Of a DNA stretch of 41,905 bases, positions 17,407-25,886 are shown one piece after another (the first letter of the stretch is position 1; each line of letters opens with the position of its first letter). This DNA is from Halorussus litoreus (GTDB lineage Archaea > Halobacteriota > Halobacteria > Halobacteriales > Haladaptataceae). The position numbers and the translations under genes are program-made. The stretch covers positions 1 to 41,905 of the forward strand of contig NZ_QLVG01000052.1 of the NCBI RefSeq assembly GCF_003382685.1, written 5' to 3'. Under the pieces are notes generated by a model. It was given only the letters and a program-made list of their open reading frames with translations. It did not search any database and was not told the origin of the DNA.

Positions 17407-19227
17407 ATGGCCGACGACAGCATCGCGGTCGTTGACCTCGAACGGTGTCAACCAGACCGCTGCAACTACGAGTGCAAGAACTACTGCCCGCCGAACCGGA
17501 CGGGCAAGGAGTGCATCACGCTCCGGGGCGATGACGCCGAGGAAGGCGACCCCGACCAGATCCACATCAGCGAGGAGATCTGTCTGGGCGAGACCTGCGG
17601 CATCTGCGTCGAGAAGTGTCCGTTCGACGCCATCGAGATCATCAACCTGCCCCAAGAGTTGCAGGACGATCCGGTCCATCGCTACGGCGAGAACGCCTTC
17701 TCGCTGTACGGCCTGCCGGTCCCGCTGGAGGGGCAGGTCACCGGCATCCTCGGGCCAAACGGCATCGGGAAGACCACCGCGGTCAAGATTCTCGCGGGCG
17801 AACTCGCACCCAACCTCGGCGAGCACGGCGAGCCGCCGGGCTGGGACGCGGTGCTCGACGCCTACCGCGGCACCGAACTCCAGGACTACCTCGAAGCCGT
17901 GAAGGCCGGCGAGGTCAGCGTCGCGCGCAAGCCCCAGTACGTGGACAAGATCCCCGACCGATTCGACGGGCCGACCTCCGAACTGCTGGAGAACACCGAC
18001 GAGCGCGGCGTGCTCGACGACCTGCTCGAACGGCTGGAGATCGAACACGTGGTCGACCAGGACATCGACAGCCTCTCGGGCGGCGAACTCCAGCGGGTCG
18101 CGCTCGTGGCCTGTTTGGCCCGCGACGCCGACTTCTACTTCGTCGACGAGATCACGCCGTACCTCGACATCAGCCAGCGGGTCGCCGCAGCGCGGCTCAT
18201 CCAGGAGATGGCCGAGGAACACGATAAGTCGATGCTCGTCGTCGAGCACGACCTCGCGATCCTCGACCTCGTCGCGGACAACCTCCACGTCGCGTACGGT
18301 GAGCCGGGCGCGTACGGAGTCATCACCGACCCCAAGTCGGTCCGGAACGGCATCAACGAGTACCTCGCGGGCTACCTCGACAACGAGAACATGCGCATCC
18401 GGCCGAACGCCATCGAGTTCGAGGAGCACGCGCCACGGACCGCGAGCCACGCCGACCCGCTCGTGGACTACCCCGACCTCTCGAAGTCCTACGGCGAGGG
18501 CGAGTTCGGCCTCGACGTGGAGGCTGGCACCGTCTACGAGAACGAGGTGTTGGGCATCGTCGGTCCGAACGGCATCGGGAAGTCCACCTTCGCGAAGCTG
18601 CTGGCCGGCGAACTGACTCCCGACGAATCGGGCGACGCGCTCGATCTCGACCTCGACATCGCGTACAAGCCCCAGTACATCGAGATCGACCAGTCGATGC
18701 GAGTCGACGTGTTCCTGCGGTCGATCACGGATCAGGTCGGCACCTCCTACTGGAACACCGAGATCGCCCAGCCGCTCCAGCTCGAACGCATCATGGAGCA
18801 GAACCTGCTCGACCTGTCGGGCGGCGAGCGCCAGCGGGTCGCCATCGCGGCCACGCTCTCGGAGACCGCGGACCTCTACCTGCTCGACGAGCCGAGCGCC
18901 TACCTCGACGTCGAGCAGCGGGTTCGCGCGACGCAGGCCATCCGGCGCTACGCCGAGCAGCAGGACGCCACCGTGATGGTCGTCGACCACGACATCTACA
19001 TGATCGACCTGCTGGCGGACCGCCTGATGGTGTTCGACGGCGAACCAGCGGTCAGCGGCCACGCCGGCGCGCCCACGGGGATGCGCGACGGGATGAACGA
19101 CTTCCTCGCGAACCTCGACATCACCTTCCGCCGCGACGAGAACGTCGGGCGACCCCGCATCAACAAGCCGGGGAGCCAGCTCGACAAGGAACAGAAGAAG
19201 ACGGGCGAGTACTACTACGCGCCTTGA
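17407..19227 (+). CDS. rli: ABCE1/RLI ribosome-recycling ATPase
   Basis: This is 606 residues. The N-terminal Fe-S domain has Cys in CQPDRCNYECKNYC and CLGETCGICVEKCPFDAIEI. NBD1 has GPNGIGKTT (about 116-124), LSGGELQRVA and YFVDEITPYLDISQR. The hinge is followed by NBD2 with GPNGIGKSTF, LSGGERQRVAIA and LLDEPSAYLDVEQR. All catalytic motifs are intact and the length is normal. ABCE1 splits post-termination ribosomes and is essential in archaea. It is the second gene after the EMC6-like protein. Confidence 0.97.
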   Translation: MADDSIAVVDLERCQPDRCNYECKNYCPPNRTGKECITLRGDDAEEGDPDQIHISEEICLGETCGICVEKCPFDAIEIINLPQELQDDPVHRYGENAFSLYGLPVPLEGQVTGILGPNGIGKTTAVKILAGELAPNLGEHGEPPGWDAVLDAYRGTELQDYLEAVKAGEVSVARKPQYVDKIPDRFDGPTSELLENTDERGVLDDLLERLEIEHVVDQDIDSLSGGELQRVALVACLARDADFYFVDEITPYLDISQRVAAARLIQEMAEEHDKSMLVVEHDLAILDLVADNLHVAYGEPGAYGVITDPKSVRNGINEYLAGYLDNENMRIRPNAIEFEEHAPRTASHADPLVDYPDLSKSYGEGEFGLDVEAGTVYENEVLGIVGPNGIGKSTFAKLLAGELTPDESGDALDLDLDIAYKPQYIEIDQSMRVDVFLRSITDQVGTSYWNTEIAQPLQLERIMEQNLLDLSGGERQRVAIAATLSETADLYLLDEPSAYLDVEQRVRATQAIRRYAEQQDATVMVVDHDIYMIDLLADRLMVFDGEPAVSGHAGAPTGMRDGMNDFLANLDITFRRDENVGRPRINKPGSQLDKEQKKTGEYYYAP

Positions 19228-19319
19228 AGCCGCACTTTTAGAGGCTTTCGACACCGAATTTACTCGCGAGATATGCCCTACAGAGTAGAAATTGGCTCTC
19301 AGATATCGGAAAGAATACA

Positions 19320-19337
19320 ATAGTCTATCGAGACTAT
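19320..19337. promoter_or_regulatory. Inverted repeat ATAGTCT-atcg-AGACTAT before an accessory gene
   Basis: Seven-bp arms with a 4-bp spacer end 8 bp before ATG 19346, with AT-rich GAATACAATA just upstream as a possible TATA element. The position suggests an operator at the transcription start. Confidence 0.5.
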
Positions 19338-19345
19338 ACTAACTG

Positions 19346-20383
19346 ATGGACAACGGCGATGAAGAACAGGATAGACAAGAGACAAAGGAGGAAGCTCTAG
19401 AACTAGTCCGTGTCGTCGACCGTACCGACTTCGTGTCCCCAACGGATTACAACCGCGAGAAGGAATTCGTCGTTCGGAACAACACTAACGAACCCAAGAA
19501 CTACATCTTTCTGCCGTTAGGGCAGTTTCGACTCAATCTCGAAGTGTTCGACGAAGACGATACGAAGCTCAATTACTTTCCGAACGATGAGGTCGAAGCT
19601 CTCCTCAACGATGTCAAAGAAACGGACGAAGATGAGTATTCGCAGATCGAGGAACGATTTGGCGACCTCAAATATACGCTCTTCGTTCAACTACCACCAG
19701 AGCGGCCGATAGGGCCTGATGAGCTTCGGAGTATCAGGATCACCTTCGGACAGTCCGAACAGCCGCAGTATCATCGCCCATGGGAACAGCCACAAATCAC
19801 AGGGTGGATAACACACTGGAAGCAGAAGTTCTTCAGAATCCCATCGTTCATCGCCAGAGCTACACGACGGCCTGACAGACAACATTCCGAACTATTCGTC
19901 GTCGAAGGACCGTCCGAGTACGTAACCGTGGTAGACAAGTCGTGCGAACACGCAGACCGTAATCAGTTCTACGAGAACGGGTATGGCGACGATACACGGG
20001 TGCTATCGACACATCTCCCGCCAGCGGAAAGTGACGAGTACACGTGGGAACTGAACTACAATCTCGTTCCGAACAACACCGGACTCCTCCGATTGCTAGC
20101 CGGATACTGGGGCATCGCGATGGGGATTGCTGTACTCATCTTCGTGGTTCAAACTGCTCTCCATTTCGGTTGTATAGACCCGGAAGCACTGACAGTAGCG
20201 GGATTTGTACCCGAGACAGCAAGTCGCTCTATCTCTACGGGCGTTACATCGATCACGGTCGGTGTGATGTACGCGCTTCGCACGGAATGGGCCGAACGGT
20301 ATCGGATTCTTTGTGTGGCACCAATCGTGCTACACGGCATATCGTGGTTTCTCTGGGCAATTATCGGTACAAATGGGGGATGA
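19346..20383 (+). CDS. Unrecognised protein with C-terminal membrane region
   Basis: This is 345 residues. The first ~245 are soluble, with beta-like sequence (FVVRNNTNEPKNYIFLPLGQ, YTLFVQLPPERPIGPDELRS). The C-terminus has three hydrophobic helices: GIAMGIAVLIFVVQTAL, SITVGVMYAL and APIVLHGISWFLWAIIG. I recognise no family. Codon use (many AAA, AAT, TAT, GAT) and GC are clearly lower than in ABCE1 upstream or the sulfotransferase downstream, a sign of recent transfer. Its stop overlaps the start of a small downstream ORF as ATGA. A soluble sensor domain on a short membrane bundle recalls membrane-acting defence effectors, but this is only an analogy. Confidence 0.7.
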   Translation: MDNGDEEQDRQETKEEALELVRVVDRTDFVSPTDYNREKEFVVRNNTNEPKNYIFLPLGQFRLNLEVFDEDDTKLNYFPNDEVEALLNDVKETDEDEYSQIEERFGDLKYTLFVQLPPERPIGPDELRSIRITFGQSEQPQYHRPWEQPQITGWITHWKQKFFRIPSFIARATRRPDRQHSELFVVEGPSEYVTVVDKSCEHADRNQFYENGYGDDTRVLSTHLPPAESDEYTWELNYNLVPNNTGLLRLLAGYWGIAMGIAVLIFVVQTALHFGCIDPEALTVAGFVPETASRSISTGVTSITVGVMYALRTEWAERYRILCVAPIVLHGISWFLWAIIGTNGG

Positions 20384-20562
20384 TACGAGTGGAAGAATCT
20401 AAATACGAGGCCAGTCAACCAGTAAGTATGGCCGAAAACGACGACTCAAAGCGGGGATTAAAAGACGAGGCCCGCCAACAGATCGTCAGCGTCGCGATTT
20501 CCGGGAGTAGTATCGAGACGAAGCCCGGACGTAATCCCGACGAACTGGCGGATTCGGAATAA
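20380..20562 (+). CDS. Small unrecognised protein, two possible starts
   Basis: ATG 20380 overlaps the preceding TGA (ATGA) and gives 60 residues. ATG 20428 gives 44 residues (MAENDDSKRGLKDEARQQIV) and has a TAAATA box about 27 bp upstream. Both signals may be used. The protein is polar, without membrane segments, and shares the lower-GC composition of the preceding gene, so the two probably arrived together. Function unknown. Confidence 0.5.
   Translation: MIRVEESKYEASQPVSMAENDDSKRGLKDEARQQIVSVAISGSSIETKPGRNPDELADSE
20398..20406 (+). promoter_or_regulatory. TATA-like box inside the small accessory ORF
   Basis: TCTAAATAC is centred about 26 bp before ATG 20428, offering a leaderless second transcript for the 44-residue form. 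Confidence 0.4.
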
Positions 20563-20730
20563 GACGGCGTTATCGACTAATATCCCTATCGTTCTCGACA
20601 CTGACTGGAATCTTTAGCTAAATCGTAGCGTAGCTGTCCGCCGAAGTCCGATTCGGACGGCTCAGGTGGCAAGTGCTTTCTCCATCACAGAACCGAACGA
20701 TTTTCGTCGGTGAACGCTTAGGCCTACCCA

Positions 20731-22068
20731 GTGACACGATTCGAGTGGCTCGGCACGGGCCACGAGCGGCGGGCGAAGCTGTTCGCGTGCCTCGCGGTCG
20801 TCTGCCTCGCGGTCGCCACGGCCGGCGTGCTGGCAGCTCCCGACCGCCCCCGCCTGACGGTCGACGACGAGCCCCCCGAGAACAACACCTACGTCGCCCT
20901 CCAAGGCTATCAGGACGAAGGACGGGCGATAGAGGTCTCGCCCGAGGGCGAGACTGTCTGGGAGTACGACGACACCGACGACGTGTTCGACGTGGAGGCG
21001 CTCGGCCCTGACAGGGTCCAGCTCTCGACCGCCGACGAGATCCCCGACGCGGACTGTCCCGACAAGTACCGCGACGACGGGTTCAGCAACTGCGTCCGGA
21101 ATAGCCTCCGCATCGTCGACAAGTCGAGCAACAACGTGGTCTGGGAGTACGCGTGGTACGACGCCGAACTCCACGAGCACGAACTCCACGACGCCGACCA
21201 CTACACCGTCGATGGAGCGGACCGCTGGGTCCTGGTCGACATGGGCAACGACCGCGTGTTCGCGGTCGACCGCGACGGGGAGATGGTCTGGCAGTGGAAC
21301 GCCACCGAGACGTACGACCGCCCCGACGGGATGGGGCCGGAGGGCGACTGGACGCACATGAACGACGTCGACCGACTCGAACCCGGCGTCTTTCAGGTCA
21401 GCCTCCGGAACTTCGACACCGTGGTCGAACTCCACGTCGAGAACGCCTCGGGCGACGACCCCGATCCCGAAAATCGCGAGGTGACGGTCGAGCCGGTCGT
21501 CGGCCCGAACAGCTTCTCGGGCAGCGGCGGGCCGCTGTACGAACAGCACAACCCCGACCGGCTGGCCGACGACCACCTGCTCGTGGCCGACAGCGAGCAC
21601 GACCGCGTGGTCGAACTGAACGCCGACGACGAGGTCGTCTGGGAGTTCGGCGGGAGCGCAACCCTGAACTGGCCCAGAGACGCCGACCGGCAGTCGAACG
21701 GCCACACGCTCGTCACCGACTCGTACAACGACCGGGTCGTAGAGGTCGACGAGAACGGCGAGATCGTCTGGGCGGTCGAGACAGGTGGGCTTCCCTACGA
21801 GGCCGACCGCGTTCCCGGTGAGGGGAGCGCCGACCGACCGACGGCCACCGAGGCAGGACTGGCCGGCGGCGGAGAGGAAGGATTCGTCGAGCGCTACCTC
21901 GGCTACGGCATCGCCCTCTCGCGGTACGTGCTGCCGGCCGCGCTGGCCCAGCAGGTGTTCGTGCTGGCGCTCGGCGCGCTCGCGCTCCTCGGCGCGACGA
22001 TAGAGGGAATCCGGTGGCGGGGACTCGGCGTTCGCGGGTGGCTCGCGGACAGAACTGGCGAGCGCTAA
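20731..22068 (+). CDS. Arylsulfotransferase-like beta-propeller membrane protein
   Basis: This is 445 residues from GTG 20731. An N-terminal membrane anchor (LFACLAVVCLAVATAGVLAA) is followed by repeated propeller blades of the pattern EV..G..VWEY/VWQW (GETVWEYDD, NNVVWEYAW, GEMVWQWNA, DEVVWEFGG, GEIVWAVET). The conserved DWTHMNDVDRLEPGVFQVSL matches the haloarchaeal arylsulfotransferase (ASST-like) group. A C-terminal membrane helix (VLALGALALLGATI) ends it. Transfer of sulfate between phenols is the activity of bacterial ASST; here it is only inferred from the family, and a structural role is possible. Confidence 0.8.
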   Translation: MTRFEWLGTGHERRAKLFACLAVVCLAVATAGVLAAPDRPRLTVDDEPPENNTYVALQGYQDEGRAIEVSPEGETVWEYDDTDDVFDVEALGPDRVQLSTADEIPDADCPDKYRDDGFSNCVRNSLRIVDKSSNNVVWEYAWYDAELHEHELHDADHYTVDGADRWVLVDMGNDRVFAVDRDGEMVWQWNATETYDRPDGMGPEGDWTHMNDVDRLEPGVFQVSLRNFDTVVELHVENASGDDPDPENREVTVEPVVGPNSFSGSGGPLYEQHNPDRLADDHLLVADSEHDRVVELNADDEVVWEFGGSATLNWPRDADRQSNGHTLVTDSYNDRVVEVDENGEIVWAVETGGLPYEADRVPGEGSADRPTATEAGLAGGGEEGFVERYLGYGIALSRYVLPAALAQQVFVLALGALALLGATIEGIRWRGLGVRGWLADRTGER

Positions 22069-22104
22069 ATCGACAGGAACGGGGCGAGAACAGCCGACTG
22101 CAGG

Positions 22105-22626
22105 CTACAACACGTTGCGCTGGCACGACCCGCAGAGGTTCTCCTCCTTGACGTCGACCTCGCGGACGGTCGGCGAGAAGTTCATCACGCACCGCTTGTT
22201 GTCGCAGTGTTCGAGACCGAGGGTGTGGCCGATCTCGTGGACGACCTCCTTGCGAACCCGGTCGGAGAATATCTCGCCCGCGCTCCGGTTCGAGAAGCCG
22301 CCGTCGCTCGAGGTCTGAAGCCGGTACGTCGAGATGACGCTGCCGTTGCCGTCGAGGTAGGCGAGTCCGAAGACGTAGTTCCGGCGGCGGTAGAACAGGT
22401 CCTTCGGCGTGATCGCGATGTTCTTCTGGCCCGACCCAACCCGTCCCGCGAGTTCGATGAACTCCTCGGCCCGGTACTGGTCGCGCTTCTCGTCGTGTGC
22501 GCCGTCGGGGATCGACTGGGCGTCGTGGATCGTGACGTCGCAGTCGTAGACCGAACGGAGCGCGGCGGAGGCCTGTCGTTTGACCCTGGCGGAGAGGTCC
22601 CCGACGGGGACCACGTCGACGAGCAT
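22105..22626 (-). CDS. amzA: Archaemetzincin zinc metalloprotease
   Basis: This is 173 residues from ATG 22626 (MLVDVVPVGDLSARVKRQAS). The catalytic motif VVHEIGHTLGLEHCDNKRCV has the metzincin HExxHxxGxxH core plus the Cys that begins the second zinc site, completed by LCGSCQRNVL at the C-terminus. Size and motif order are those of archaemetzincin. It is a probable intracellular protease; the substrate is unknown. The longer upstream frame crosses the divergent UPF0146 gene and is not real. A TTTATG box on the minus strand lies about 27 bp upstream. Confidence 0.93.
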   Translation of the reverse strand: MLVDVVPVGDLSARVKRQASAALRSVYDCDVTIHDAQSIPDGAHDEKRDQYRAEEFIELAGRVGSGQKNIAITPKDLFYRRRNYVFGLAYLDGNGSVISTYRLQTSSDGGFSNRSAGEIFSDRVRKEVVHEIGHTLGLEHCDNKRCVMNFSPTVREVDVKEENLCGSCQRNVL

Positions 22627-22648
22627 GGGAAACACTATGCGGGAGCGG

Positions 22649-22656
22649 CCCATAAA
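22649..22656 (-). promoter_or_regulatory. TATA box for archaemetzincin
   Basis: AGTTTATG on the minus strand is centred about 27 bp before ATG 22626. It is only 10 bp from the divergent GTG 22666, so the two promoters must overlap. Confidence 0.5.
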
Positions 22657-22665
22657 CTTCCCGCC

Positions 22666-23055
22666 GTGAAACCCCGGACCCGTCGTGCCATCGTCGGCCG
22701 CCTGTCCGACTTCGAACGCCTCATGGAGGTGGGGGTCGGCCGTCGGACCGACGTGGCCGGCGCGCTCGCCCGCGCCGGCCACGCGGTCACCGCGACGGAC
22801 GTTCACCCCCGCGAGGTCCCACCGGGGGTCGAGTACGTCTGCGACGACGTGACCGACCCCGACCTCGCGGCGTACCGCGACGCCGACGCGATCTACGCGC
22901 TGAACCTCCCGCCGGAGTTGCACCGGCCCGCGCTGGCGGTGGCCCGCGAGGCCGACGCCGCGTTCCTGTTCACGACCCTCGGGGCCGACCAGCCCGCGAT
23001 TCCGGTCGCCCGCGAAACCGTGCCGGGTGACACCGTCTTCGTTGCGCGCGAGTAG
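22666..23055 (+). CDS. UPF0146 family protein
   Basis: This is 129 residues from GTG 22666 (MKPRTRRAIVGRLSDFERLM). A Rossmann-like pattern, LMEVGVGRRTDVAGALARAG then VTATDVHPR and YVCDDVTDPDLAAYRDADAI with YALNLPPELHRP, matches UPF0146, a small methyltransferase-like family of unknown activity conserved in archaea. It is divergent from amzA. GTG is assumed because the conserved N-terminus begins there. Confidence 0.85.
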   Translation: MKPRTRRAIVGRLSDFERLMEVGVGRRTDVAGALARAGHAVTATDVHPREVPPGVEYVCDDVTDPDLAAYRDADAIYALNLPPELHRPALAVAREADAAFLFTTLGADQPAIPVARETVPGDTVFVARE

Positions 23056-23166
23056 ATTCACGGCGCGAGATTTGGGCCGGTGACGAACCTCTAACTCCCG
23101 ATAAGCGAGGCTTGAACTCGTCATCCCGCCGAGACGCTTAACCACGTCGCTGTTGGTCGTGGTTCT

Positions 23167-23955
23167 GTGTCAGTCGCACCGGACCCAGACGAGATCTTCG
23201 AGCGGGCGGTCGCGGAGGGCGAGCGCCGACTCGACCAGTCGCTGCTCGAACTCGTCTCGACCAGTTTCATCGCCGGCTTCACGGTCGTCTTCGGGATGGC
23301 GGCGCTCGGCATCGTCGAGGCGGCGGTCGAACCGGCCGTCCCGACACTCGCGCCCGTCGCTGGGGCGCTCGCGTTCGGGCCGGGGCTGGTGTTCCTCGTC
23401 GTCGGCCGCGCCGAACTGTTCAACGAGAACTTCTTCGATCCGGTGGCGAAGGCGGCCGACACCGAAGGGTCTTGGCTGGTCGGCTCGCTCGTCCGGCTCT
23501 GGGTCGTCACCTTCGCACTCAATCTCGTCGGCGGCGGCCTGCTCGTAGCCGTCCTGTCGGCCGAGGGCGCGCTCCCGTCCGGAGCCCCGCACGTCCTGAG
23601 CAGGACTGCCGAGGAGATCGTCCACCGCACCGCGGCCGCCGAGTTCGTGAAGGCCATCACGGGCGGCGCGCTCGTGGCGCTGCTGTCGTTCATGCTGGCG
23701 GCCGTCGACAGCGTGGGCAGTCGCATCGCGCTGGCGTACGTCGTGGGCGTCCTGCTGACGCTCGGCCCGTTCGACCACGTTATCGTCACGATACTCCACG
23801 TCCTCTTCGGCGCGTTCCTCGGTGCGAACGTCGGCCTCGGGGCGCTGGTCGAGACGACAGCCATCGTCACCGCCGGGAACCTCGTCGGGGGGCTCGGCCT
23901 GGTCACTCTCAGCCACATCGCGCAGGTGATGGGGGCCGAGGAGTCCGAGGAATGA
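23167..23955 (+). CDS. Formate/nitrite transporter (FNT) family channel
   Basis: This is 262 residues from GTG 23167, with six hydrophobic segments: SFIAGFTVVFGMAALGIVEA, ALAFGPGLVFLVVGRAELFN, LVRLWVVTFALNLVGGGLLV, and the later ITGGALVALLSFMLA, ALAYVVGVLLTLG and VIVTILHVLFGAFLGA. GRAELFNENFFDP is the FNT omega-loop region. FNT proteins form pentameric channels for small anions such as formate, nitrite or hydrosulfide; selectivity cannot be read here. A CTTAACC box lies about 27 bp upstream. Confidence 0.88.
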   Translation: MSVAPDPDEIFERAVAEGERRLDQSLLELVSTSFIAGFTVVFGMAALGIVEAAVEPAVPTLAPVAGALAFGPGLVFLVVGRAELFNENFFDPVAKAADTEGSWLVGSLVRLWVVTFALNLVGGGLLVAVLSAEGALPSGAPHVLSRTAEEIVHRTAAAEFVKAITGGALVALLSFMLAAVDSVGSRIALAYVVGVLLTLGPFDHVIVTILHVLFGAFLGANVGLGALVETTAIVTAGNLVGGLGLVTLSHIAQVMGAEESEE

Positions 23956-24017
23956 AGCCCAGTTCCCGACTCCCGCTCGTCGCAAGACCCTTGAACCGGC
24001 ACTGACTACCCCCGCGC

Positions 24018-24953
24018 ATGCAAGTCGACGCGGTCGTGCTGGACATCGACGGGGTGCTCGTGGACGTGGCCGACTCCTACCGGCGAGCCATCGTGGAGTC
24101 GGTCGAGCGCGTCCACGGCGGCGCAAGCGAAGCGGCCGACGCCTCGTTCGCGGAAGCCGGCGTCCCGTTCGAGAAGGCGGACGTCCAGTCGTTCAAGGAC
24201 GCCGGCGGGTTCAACAACGACTGGGACCTGACGTTCGCCGCCGCGCTGTACGTGCTCGCCCGGCGCGAGGGGATGGCGCTGGACGTGGACGCGTTCACCG
24301 ACCGAATCGCCGAGCGCAGGGCCGCCAGCGTCGACCCCGCCTCGGCGGACGGCCTCGCCGCCGCCGAGGCGGTCGTCGACGACGCGCTGTCGGCGTCGGC
24401 CCGCGAGCGCGTCCGGGCCGACTGGGACACCGAGCGCCTCCGCGAGGTGTTTCAGCAGCTCTATCTCGGCGCGGACCTGTACGCGGAACTCGAAGGCAAG
24501 GACCCCGACATAGACGCGCCTGGGTTCATCCACGACGAGCCGATCCTCCTCGACCCCGAGACCCTCGACGCGCTGGCTGACTCCCACCTCGGCGTGGTGA
24601 CGGGTCGCCCGGCCGACGAGGCCGACATCGCGCTCGACCGGGCGGGCCTCGACGTGCCCGACGACCGACGGTTCACGATGGACGACTGGGAGGAGGGCAA
24701 GCCCCACCCGCACGCCCTCGTCGCGCTCGCGGAGCGGTTCGGTGCGGAGTCGGTCGTCTACGCCGGCGACACCCTCGACGACGTGCGGACCGCGCGGAAC
24801 GCCGACGAGGCCGATTCTGCGCGGGATTACTTCGGCGTCGGCGTGCTGACGGGTGGACTGACGGGCGAGGCGGGCCGCCGGACGTTCGAGGACGCGGGCG
24901 CGGACGCCGTGGTCGAGTCGGTGAACGACCTGCCGGAACTGGTCGAACGATGA
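24018..24953 (+). CDS. HAD-superfamily phosphatase (TIGR01548-like)
   Basis: This is 311 residues. HAD motif I is [20 protein letters not shown] at the N-terminus, motif [13 protein letters not shown], a Lys in [10 protein letters not shown], and motif [18 protein letters not shown]. The large cap includes [20 protein letters not shown]. This matches the archaeal TIGR01548-type hydrolases, sometimes associated with histidine metabolism; the substrate is uncertain. Its stop starts a chain of overlaps with a 9-codon mini-ORF and a small membrane protein. Confidence 0.88.
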   Translation: MQVDAVVLDIDGVLVDVADSYRRAIVESVERVHGGASEAADASFAEAGVPFEKADVQSFKDAGGFNNDWDLTFAAALYVLARREGMALDVDAFTDRIAERRAASVDPASADGLAAAEAVVDDALSASARERVRADWDTERLREVFQQLYLGADLYAELEGKDPDIDAPGFIHDEPILLDPETLDALADSHLGVVTGRPADEADIALDRAGLDVPDDRRFTMDDWEEGKPHPHALVALAERFGAESVVYAGDTLDDVRTARNADEADSARDYFGVGVLTGGLTGEAGRRTFEDAGADAVVESVNDLPELVER

Positions 24954-24979
24954 ACGCGTCGGCGGCGGTGGACCGATGA
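24950..24979 (+). CDS. Nine-codon relay mini-ORF (MNASAAVDR)
   Basis: ATG 24950 overlaps the HAD stop (ATGA) and its TGA overlaps the next gene's ATG 24976 (ATGA). It exactly bridges the two genes, suggesting termination-reinitiation. No peptide function is implied. Confidence 0.35.
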   Translation: MNASAAVDR

Positions 24980-25134
24980 ACTGGTCCCGACTCGGCGGGG
25001 CCGCGGCGGTCGCCCTCCTGATCGCGTTCGTGTTCGGTGCGATACTCTCCCCGCCGGACCCGGTCACCCAGTTGCTGTACGTCGGCCCGTTGTTCGTCGT
25101 CCTCACGCCGCTCGCGTACCGGTACTGGCTGTGA
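24976..25134 (+). CDS. Small two-helix membrane protein
   Basis: This 52-residue protein starts [20 protein letters not shown]. Helices lie at about residues 6-24 and 33-49, separated by SPPDPVTQ and ending AYRYWL. It is not recognised as a named family but has a clean start and stop, a normal membrane-protein composition, and is coupled to the HAD gene through a relay mini-ORF. It probably helps or anchors an unknown partner. Confidence 0.6.
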   Translation: MNWSRLGGAAAVALLIAFVFGAILSPPDPVTQLLYVGPLFVVLTPLAYRYWL

Positions 25135-25188
25135 ACTCGATTCCGGCTTGCAGCAACCTCGCGCCGGTAGCGACCGAACTCCACCACG

Positions 25189-25246
25189 AATCCGCCCGCG
25201 CCCGCCGACCGACTGCCAGCAGTCGGTCGGTCGCCGCGGGCGGATT
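25189..25246. repeat. 58-bp quasi-palindrome in an intergenic region
   Basis: Two 27-nt arms separated by CCAG match at 23 of 27 positions, the four mismatches being consecutive. It lies in the 206-bp gap between the small membrane protein and the SRPBCC gene, so it may act as a terminator. It resembles the perfect palindromes but has begun to diverge. Confidence 0.9.
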
Positions 25247-25340
25247 TCATCGGGGAGCTCCCCCGGACGGATTTTACCGAGAACCTCGCCCGGGTATCGA
25301 ACCACTAACCATTTCTTTCCGTTCGTCGTGACGATACTCC

Positions 25341-25787
25341 GTGCGAACCATCGAGGCAGGACGGGTCGTCGACGCGCCGCCCGAGGCGGTGTGGCGCGTC
25401 TTGGTCGACTTCCCGGCGTACCCCGAGTGGAACCCGTTCGTCAGACGGGTCGAGGGGCCGCTGCGCGAGGGCGAACGGCTCCGAGTCCGGATCGAACCAC
25501 CGGGCTCGCGCGGGACGACGTTCCGCCCCGAGGTGCGTGTGGTCCGTCCCGAGCGCCAGTTGGTCTGGGTCGGTCGGCTGGTCGTGCCGCACCTGTTCGA
25601 CGGCCGCCACGAGTTCCGGCTCGAACCCATCGCCGGCGGGGAGCGCACCCGGTTCGTCCAGCGCGAGACGTTCACGGGGCTGCTCGTGCCGGTCCTGCTC
25701 GACGCCGACGCCGTCCACCGCGGCTTCGAGGCGATGAACGACCGGCTGGCCGACCGCGCCGAGCGGTTCGAGCGTGCGGACGCCTGA
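25341..25787 (+). CDS. SRPBCC (START/Bet v1-like) domain protein
   Basis: This is 148 residues from GTG 25341 (MRTIEAGRVVDAPPEAVWRV). The single SRPBCC domain shows VDFPAYPEWNPFVRRVEGPL, GERLRVRIEPPG, QLVWVGRLVVPHLFDGRHEF and the C-terminal helix AVHRGFEAMNDRLADRAERF. These proteins bind hydrophobic ligands in a deep pocket; the ligand is unknown. It appears monocistronic, followed 99 bp later by npdG. Confidence 0.85.
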   Translation: MRTIEAGRVVDAPPEAVWRVLVDFPAYPEWNPFVRRVEGPLREGERLRVRIEPPGSRGTTFRPEVRVVRPERQLVWVGRLVVPHLFDGRHEFRLEPIAGGERTRFVQRETFTGLLVPVLLDADAVHRGFEAMNDRLADRAERFERADA

Positions 25788-25886
25788 GTCTGAGTTCCCG
25801 GGCTCGCTTCCGACTTTCACGAGCGAAAGAAACGCCGGCCGGCCGAGTGGGGAACGCTTACTTTGCCGCCGACACGACGTGACAGT

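Noticed and set aside
22741-22790. Another palindrome of the 46-58 bp class in the UPF0146 gene
   Set aside because: GTGGCCGGCGCG-ctcgcc-CGCGCCGGCCAC has only 12-nt arms and fits normal GC-rich Ala/Gly/Arg coding sequence.
25270-25305. Possible tRNA T-arm on the minus strand (GGTTCGATACC)
   Set aside because: The stem is incomplete and there is no cloverleaf around it; it lies in the SRPBCC promoter region.
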